Origin: Clostridiales bacterium
GTDB lineage: Bacteria > Bacillota > Clostridia > Oscillospirales > Oscillospiraceae
DNA: 9,589 bases
Assembly: GCA_021203685.1 (NCBI GenBank)
Contig: JAJQAS010000126.1
Coordinates: forward strand, 1 to 9,589
Direction of reading: 5' to 3'
The stretch's first letter is position 1. Each line of letters begins with the position of its first letter. The notes beneath the pieces were generated by a model that ran no database searches, was not told where the DNA came from, and worked only from the letters and a program-made list of their open reading frames with translations. A program made the position numbers and the translations under genes. This document shows positions 6,258 through 9,589 of this stretch, piece after piece.

Positions 6258-6286
6258 AGTATACGTTGGGAGGCGGCAAAATGTGC
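6258..6286 (-). promoter_or_regulatory. Sigma-E-type promoter of the spore-coat operon
   Basis: Minus strand: GCACATT (6286-6280, 6 of 7 against the sigma-E -35 consensus KMATATT), a 14-bp spacer, then CGTATACT (6265-6258, 6 of 8 against CATACANT). Transcription would begin near 6250, about 45 bases before the TTG start of the 49-aa gene. Sigma-E control is established for spoVM and spoIVA in B. subtilis and for sipL in C. difficile. The TATACT inside it also resembles a sigma-A -10, but no good -35 is found at 16-18 bp. Confidence 0.55.
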
Positions 6287-6348
6287 CTGTGGATTTTTGG
6301 GCTGTATGCGTATGGCGCTACGTTGTATCTATCCGATGGCAGCGCCTG

Positions 6349-6372
6349 GCTAACAGCTAACGGCTAATAGCT
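6349..6372. repeat. Short heptanucleotide tandem repeat downstream of the GH25 gene
   Basis: Plus strand GCTAACA GCTAACG GCTAATA GCT: three 7-bp units differing at one or two positions, plus a partial fourth. It begins 3 bp past the GH25 stop codon. No clear terminator with a T-run is seen between the GH25 gene and the sporulation operon. A weak GGCGCT/AGCGCC inverted repeat with a long loop follows. Confidence 0.6.
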
Positions 6373-6375
6373 CTT

Positions 6376-8802
6376 TTACTTCGTTTTCACGGATTTTTTG
6401 CTGCTCCAGGAGCCGTACACCGTTCCCGCGCTGGATTTATAGTAGGCCCGGACCCGGACATAATACTTCTTTTTGGATTTCAGGCCGCTGATGACCTTAG
6501 ACTTGCTGCTCTTGCCGGAGACAGTGACGGTCTTGTAGGTCTTGAAGCTGCTGGAGGTGGAATACTGGATCTGGTAGCCGGAGCAGCTGGTGGTTTTCCA
6601 CTTGACGGTGATCTTCTTTTTGCCCTTCTTAACGGAGGAGAGGGTCACCTTTTTGGGGACCACCTTGACGGTGATTTTTTTGGTGGCTTTGTTGTAGCGG
6701 TCGTTTTGGGCGGCGGTGACGGTGATGGTGGCGATGCCCAGCCCCTTGACCGTGACCTTGCCCGAACTGGACACCGTGACCACGGAGGTGTTGCTGCTGG
6801 AATAGGTCAGCGAGCTGCCATATTGGGAGGCGTTCCGCGCCCGCAGGTAAAAGGCGCTGCTGCCCACCGTCACGCTGTAGCTGGACTTGGTCAGGGCGAT
6901 GGTCTGGATGGAGCGGATGTAGAAGGTGGCGGACACCGCCCCGCAGTAGTTGCCCTTGCCCGCCACGGTGGCGGTGGCCTGGCCCCGGTTGATGTTGTTG
7001 TTGGCGTAAAGCGTGTAGCCGCTGGAGGGGACGCTGACGCTGCCCACCTTGAGGGAGGAAACGGTGGGCGTCACCGCCGAACCGGTATAGGTCAGGGAGG
7101 TGCTTTTCAGCTTGAGGGTGGCGCTGGTCAGGGACAGCCGCTGCACCACCACCCGGATGGTCTTCTCTTCGGTGACCTCCTCGGTGGTGCTGAGAGCGGT
7201 CACCCCGGAATCGCCCTCGTCGGAGCTGTCAGCGGCCGCAGATTCCTGCTCTGCGGCTTCGGATGCCGCTTCTTCGGCCTCCGTCGCTTCGGCCTGCGCG
7301 GCTGCCGTTTCGTCGGCCTCCGTCGCTTCGGCCTGCGCGGCTGCCGTTTCGTCGGCCTCCGCTTCCTCGGCCTGGGCGGTCACCGCTTCTTCCGCCTCCG
7401 TCCCTTCGGCTTCATCCGCGGAGGCGTCTGCTTCCGCCTCCGCGCTTTGCACCGCCTCGTCAGCGGAGCTGTCACCCTGGGCTTCGTCGGCGGGGTCGGT
7501 GTCAGCGGTGGTGTCCGGTTCGGCGGTCTCCTCCTGCTCATCGGCGGCGGCGGAAACCGTCTGCTCCTCCTCGGTGACGACCGTGGTGGTCACCTCCGCC
7601 GTCACGTCGGTGACGCCCGCGCCGTTAATGGCAGTCGCACCGTCTTTAGTGACGGTGAGGACAGAGTCGCTAAGCGCCTGATAGCTGTCAGGGGTAAGGG
7701 AGGTCTTGTTGTCCAAGTCAAAGGCATCATCGCCGTAGGTGACGACGATGACCTCGTCCGGGTCGTCTCCCGACACCGTCACCTTGCAGGTGGCCGTCAC
7801 GCTGCCGCTGGAGGAGGAAGCGGTGATGGTGGCCGTGCCGCTCTGGACGGCGGTGACCGTGCCGCTGCTGTCCACATAGGCCACGCTGTTGTCGCTGGAG
7901 GACCAGCAGACGGGGTCGGAGGTGCCGGAAGGCTTCGCCGTGGCGGTCAGGGACAGGGTATCTCCGGGCGAAAGGGCGGCGGAAGTCTTGTTCAGAGACA
8001 GGGAGGTGATGGCGGTGTCGTCGTCCACCTCCTCGCAAGGCTCCAGGTCGTCAGAGTACCAGAAGTCCAGGTCTACGTTGCCGGAAATGCCGCTGACGGT
8101 GCCGGTGGAGGAATACTGCCAGTATGTATAACCGCTGACGCTGTAGGTGGAATTGCTGGCGGTATTGGCGTAGTGGGCCACCCACAGCTTATAGCCCTTG
8201 TTCAGGATGGTGGTGGGGTTGTACTTGGCCCCGCTGCCGCTGAAGGTGGAGACGCTGTTGTAGACGCAGGCATCGTAGCCCCCGGCCTCGATGGCAGCGC
8301 AGAAAGCCAGGGCGATGTTGGTACACTGGGTCTTGGTGAAGTTGGAGAACTTAAAGCGCCCGCCGGCGTTCTCCGCGTCGAAGGCCACCGGGAGATCCAA
8401 ATCATAGCCGCTGAGCAGCTTTAGCACGTAGGCGGCCTCCTTCTTGGCCTCAGAGGTGGACTTGGCCTGGGAGAAGTAGTACACCCCCACCTGAATGCCG
8501 TACTTTTGGGCGTTTTTAATGTTGGTTGCGAACTGAGAGTCCTTGTTCAGCGTGAAGCTGCTGCTGGAGGTGTAGCCGCAGCGGATGAACACAAAGTCGA
8601 TGCCTGCCGCCGCCACCTTGGACCAGTTGATGGTGCCCTGCCACTTGGAGACGTCGATGCCGTCGTAGATGGTGTAACCGGTGTTGAACTCGCTGGCGTG
8701 GGTGTAGGCTTCCGCTAGGGGCGCGGCTGTCCCCACCAGCAGGGCGGCGGTGAGGACCAGGGAAAGCAGTTTTTTGCAGATGCGGGGGAGGGGGTGCTTC
8801 AT
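6376..8802 (-). CDS. Secreted GH25 lysozyme with Ig-like and fibronectin-type domains and an acidic Ala/Glu linker
   Basis: This 808-aa secreted muramidase is predicted to cut the glycan strands of peptidoglycan outside the cell. Residues 1-32 are a signal peptide (KKLLSLVLTAALLVG, cleavage likely after AEA). The GH25 domain spans about 44-250: GIDVSKWQG with D50, DFVFIRCGY, VGVYYFSQA, catalytic DxE at D142/E144 in VAFDAEN, WVAHYA and a closing VDLDFWY. A Big2-like Ig domain follows (about 265-345). The linker (about 400-545) is rich in Ala, Glu, Asp, Ser and Thr and contains a perfect 13-residue tandem repeat. Next come an MBG/YDG-like beta domain (about 555-630), a second Big2-like domain (about 633-714) and a Lys/Ser/Tyr-rich fibronectin type III domain (about 716-808). 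There is no LPXTG or SLH anchor; the very basic C-terminus may hold the protein to the wall. ATG at 8802 with AAGGAG 6 bases upstream; 21 bp after the thiN stop. Confidence 0.94.
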   Translation of the reverse strand: MKHPLPRICKKLLSLVLTAALLVGTAAPLAEAYTHASEFNTGYTIYDGIDVSKWQGTINWSKVAAAGIDFVFIRCGYTSSSSFTLNKDSQFATNIKNAQKYGIQVGVYYFSQAKSTSEAKKEAAYVLKLLSGYDLDLPVAFDAENAGGRFKFSNFTKTQCTNIALAFCAAIEAGGYDACVYNSVSTFSGSGAKYNPTTILNKGYKLWVAHYANTASNSTYSVSGYTYWQYSSTGTVSGISGNVDLDFWYSDDLEPCEEVDDDTAITSLSLNKTSAALSPGDTLSLTATAKPSGTSDPVCWSSSDNSVAYVDSSGTVTAVQSGTATITASSSSGSVTATCKVTVSGDDPDEVIVVTYGDDAFDLDNKTSLTPDSYQALSDSVLTVTKDGATAINGAGVTDVTAEVTTTVVTEEEQTVSAAADEQEETAEPDTTADTDPADEAQGDSSADEAVQSAEAEADASADEAEGTEAEEAVTAQAEEAEADETAAAQAEATEADETAAAQAEATEAEEAASEAAEQESAAADSSDEGDSGVTALSTTEEVTEEKTIRVVVQRLSLTSATLKLKSTSLTYTGSAVTPTVSSLKVGSVSVPSSGYTLYANNNINRGQATATVAGKGNYCGAVSATFYIRSIQTIALTKSSYSVTVGSSAFYLRARNASQYGSSLTYSSSNTSVVTVSSSGKVTVKGLGIATITVTAAQNDRYNKATKKITVKVVPKKVTLSSVKKGKKKITVKWKTTSCSGYQIQYSTSSSFKTYKTVTVSGKSSKSKVISGLKSKKKYYVRVRAYYKSSAGTVYGSWSSKKSVKTK
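7274..7361 (-). repeat. 39-bp coding tandem repeat in the acidic linker
   Basis: A 39-bp unit is repeated exactly (7274-7312 and 7313-7351), and the first 10 bases recur after that. It encodes the 13-residue unit ADETAAAQAEATE twice, with degenerate relatives on both sides. Identity at the DNA level, including synonymous positions, indicates recent duplication. The frame is kept, so it changes linker length only. Confidence 0.88.
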
Positions 8803-8823
8803 TTTTTTCTCCTTTTCGTGGGG

Positions 8824-9474
8824 TTACGGTTGGCGTTGGCGCTCGCTGCGCACCAGCAGGGCGCATCCCTCTTTCACGGTGATCTCCGCCGTCTGGCCCG
8901 GCAGAATCTCGTTGCTGACGCCCAGGGTGACGTCCCGGCGGAAGGTGGCGTCGGTGACTTGGTACTTGACGCCCCGCAGGGTCACGCCCCGCAGCGTCCG
9001 GTCCAGGGGGATGATACCAATATAGCAAAAAGGTGGAGTATTTGCAATGGTGATTTTTCCCGGAGCCAGATAGCGAATTTCGTTGTCCTCGTCCAGCAGC
9101 AGGCCCTCCGCCCCGGCCTCGTGAATCTGCTCCAGCAGGAAGCAGTTGGCCAGGTAGTGGTCGGCCCGGCCCCCGGCGCAGCCGCACAGCAGCAGCCGCC
9201 GGTAGCCCATGCGCAGGGCCTGGTGAATCGCCACCTCCAGGTCGGTGAAGTCCTTTTCGGTGGGCAGCGTAATGGAGGGCAGGCCCTCCGGCCTGCCGCC
9301 GGAGTCCCCGTCCCCCACGTACCAGTTTGGCTCCAGCCCGGCCAGGGCCGCGCTGTTCCGGCCCCCGTCGGCGCAGATGACGAAGTCGTCCTCCCTCCGG
9401 TAGTGGGCTAAGTGGTCCCAGTTGGCGCAGGGGGCCGCGCCGATGATGATGGCCTGTTTTGCGTTTTCTCCCAC
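8824..9474 (-). CDS. thiN: Thiamine pyrophosphokinase
   Basis: The enzyme transfers pyrophosphate from ATP to thiamine, giving thiamine diphosphate in the cytoplasm. The 216-aa protein has the usual family length and motifs: ADGG (35-38), GDGDS (54-58, normally GDFDS), PTEKDFTD (71-78), GCAGGRADH (98-106) with N110, and the C-terminal beta domain with LRGVKYQV and GVSNE. The frame is open to an ATG at 9531, but the GTG at 9474 is preferred: AAGGAG lies 8 bases before it, and the protein then begins a few residues before the family's first strand (KQAIIIGAA). The longer version would add residues without family similarity. It is followed after 21 bp by the GH25 gene. Its promoter is not visible; the upstream 80 bp run into a hairpin repeat and the window edge. 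The Phe-to-Gly change in GDFDS is unusual but leaves both aspartates in place. Confidence 0.94.
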   Translation of the reverse strand: MGENAKQAIIIGAAPCANWDHLAHYRREDDFVICADGGRNSAALAGLEPNWYVGDGDSGGRPEGLPSITLPTEKDFTDLEVAIHQALRMGYRRLLLCGCAGGRADHYLANCFLLEQIHEAGAEGLLLDEDNEIRYLAPGKITIANTPPFCYIGIIPLDRTLRGVTLRGVKYQVTDATFRRDVTLGVSNEILPGQTAEITVKEGCALLVRSERQRQP

Positions 9475-9540
9475 AGTTTGTTCTCCTTCTTGCGTTCTTC
9501 GGTGGTCCCGTTGAACCAGTCTTGTCGGCAATTTCAGCGA

Positions 9541-9589
9541 GAAACCCCTCCACCATGCTTCGCATGGTCCCCCTCCCCTTTCAGGGGAG
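9541..9589 (+). repeat. Hairpin repeat copy C, cut by the window end
   Basis: The copy opens with AAACCCCTCC (9542-9551), then a 7-bp stem ACCATGC/GCATGGT around TTC (9552-9568), then CTCCCCT/AGGGGAG around TTC (9573-9589). Bases 9554-9589 equal bases 1-36 of the window, in the same orientation. It lies upstream of thiN. Confidence 0.8.

Noticed and set aside
6301..6308. Alternative sigma-E -10 box CATACAGC on the minus strand
   Set aside because: It is a good -10 match, but no acceptable -35 sits 14-15 bp upstream; the pair at 6258-6286 is better in both boxes and spacing.
7274..7361. CRISPR-like array
   Set aside because: The 39-bp units are contiguous with no spacers, in frame, and lie within a coding linker.
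6706..8424. 572-aa Gly/Arg-rich plus-strand open frame
   Set aside because: Antisense to the GH25 gene, whose signal peptide, catalytic motifs and domains are clear.
9475..9531. ATG start at 9531 for thiN
   Set aside because: It would add 19 residues without family similarity, and no good ribosome site was seen for it, whereas AAGGAG precedes the GTG at 9474.
1..9589. Circular plasmid or phage inferred from identical ends
   Set aside because: The shared 36 bases are a dispersed repeat with an inverted relative at 152-212. The genes are chromosomal housekeeping and sporulation genes, with no replication or mobilisation gene.

Overview
The window looks like a chromosomal fragment of a GC-rich, spore-forming gut Clostridium, most likely Oscillospiraceae (Flavonifractor/Lawsonibacter/Intestinimonas-like). 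The reasons are the high GC with strong AGGAGG-type ribosome binding sites, a full set of spore-coat basement genes of the clostridial type (including a SipL-like protein), and short hairpin repeats of a kind common in that family. That placement is inference. Every gene I can support is on the minus strand; the long plus-strand frames are antisense shadows.

Layout in transcription order (right to left): a hairpin repeat at the right edge (9541-9589); thiN, thiamine pyrophosphokinase (8824-9474); a secreted multidomain GH25 lysozyme (6376-8802); a short gap with a good sigma-E-type promoter (6258-6286); a four-gene sporulation operon made of a 49-aa hydrophobic protein (6056-6205), a 23-aa SpoVM (5968-6039), a SipL-like SPOCS/LysM protein (4369-5880) and SpoIVA (2879-4354); a rho-independent terminator (2829-2869); a sigma-A-like promoter with an 18-bp direct repeat (2720-2789); an aldo/keto reductase with two C-terminal 4Fe-4S motifs (1583-2701); larC, nickel-pincer cofactor nickel insertase (250-1575); and a doublet of inverted hairpin repeats at the left edge (1-212).

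The centrepiece is the sporulation operon. SpoVM is the curvature-sensing peptide that marks the forespore membrane, SpoIVA is the ATPase that polymerises on it, and SipL is the LysM protein that binds SpoIVA in C. difficile. Here all three are contiguous, led by an undescribed tiny hydrophobic protein and preceded by one sigma-E-like promoter. None of the four genes starts with ATG (TTG, GTG, TTG, GTG), and the sipL ribosome binding site lies in a 7-bp stem. SpoVM and the 49-aa protein are too short for ordinary gene callers and could easily be missing from existing annotation.

The first 36 bases of the window are identical to the last 36 bases. These are copies of the hairpin repeat, which suggests the window is a contig broken at repeats rather than a circular element, since the gene content is ordinary chromosome.
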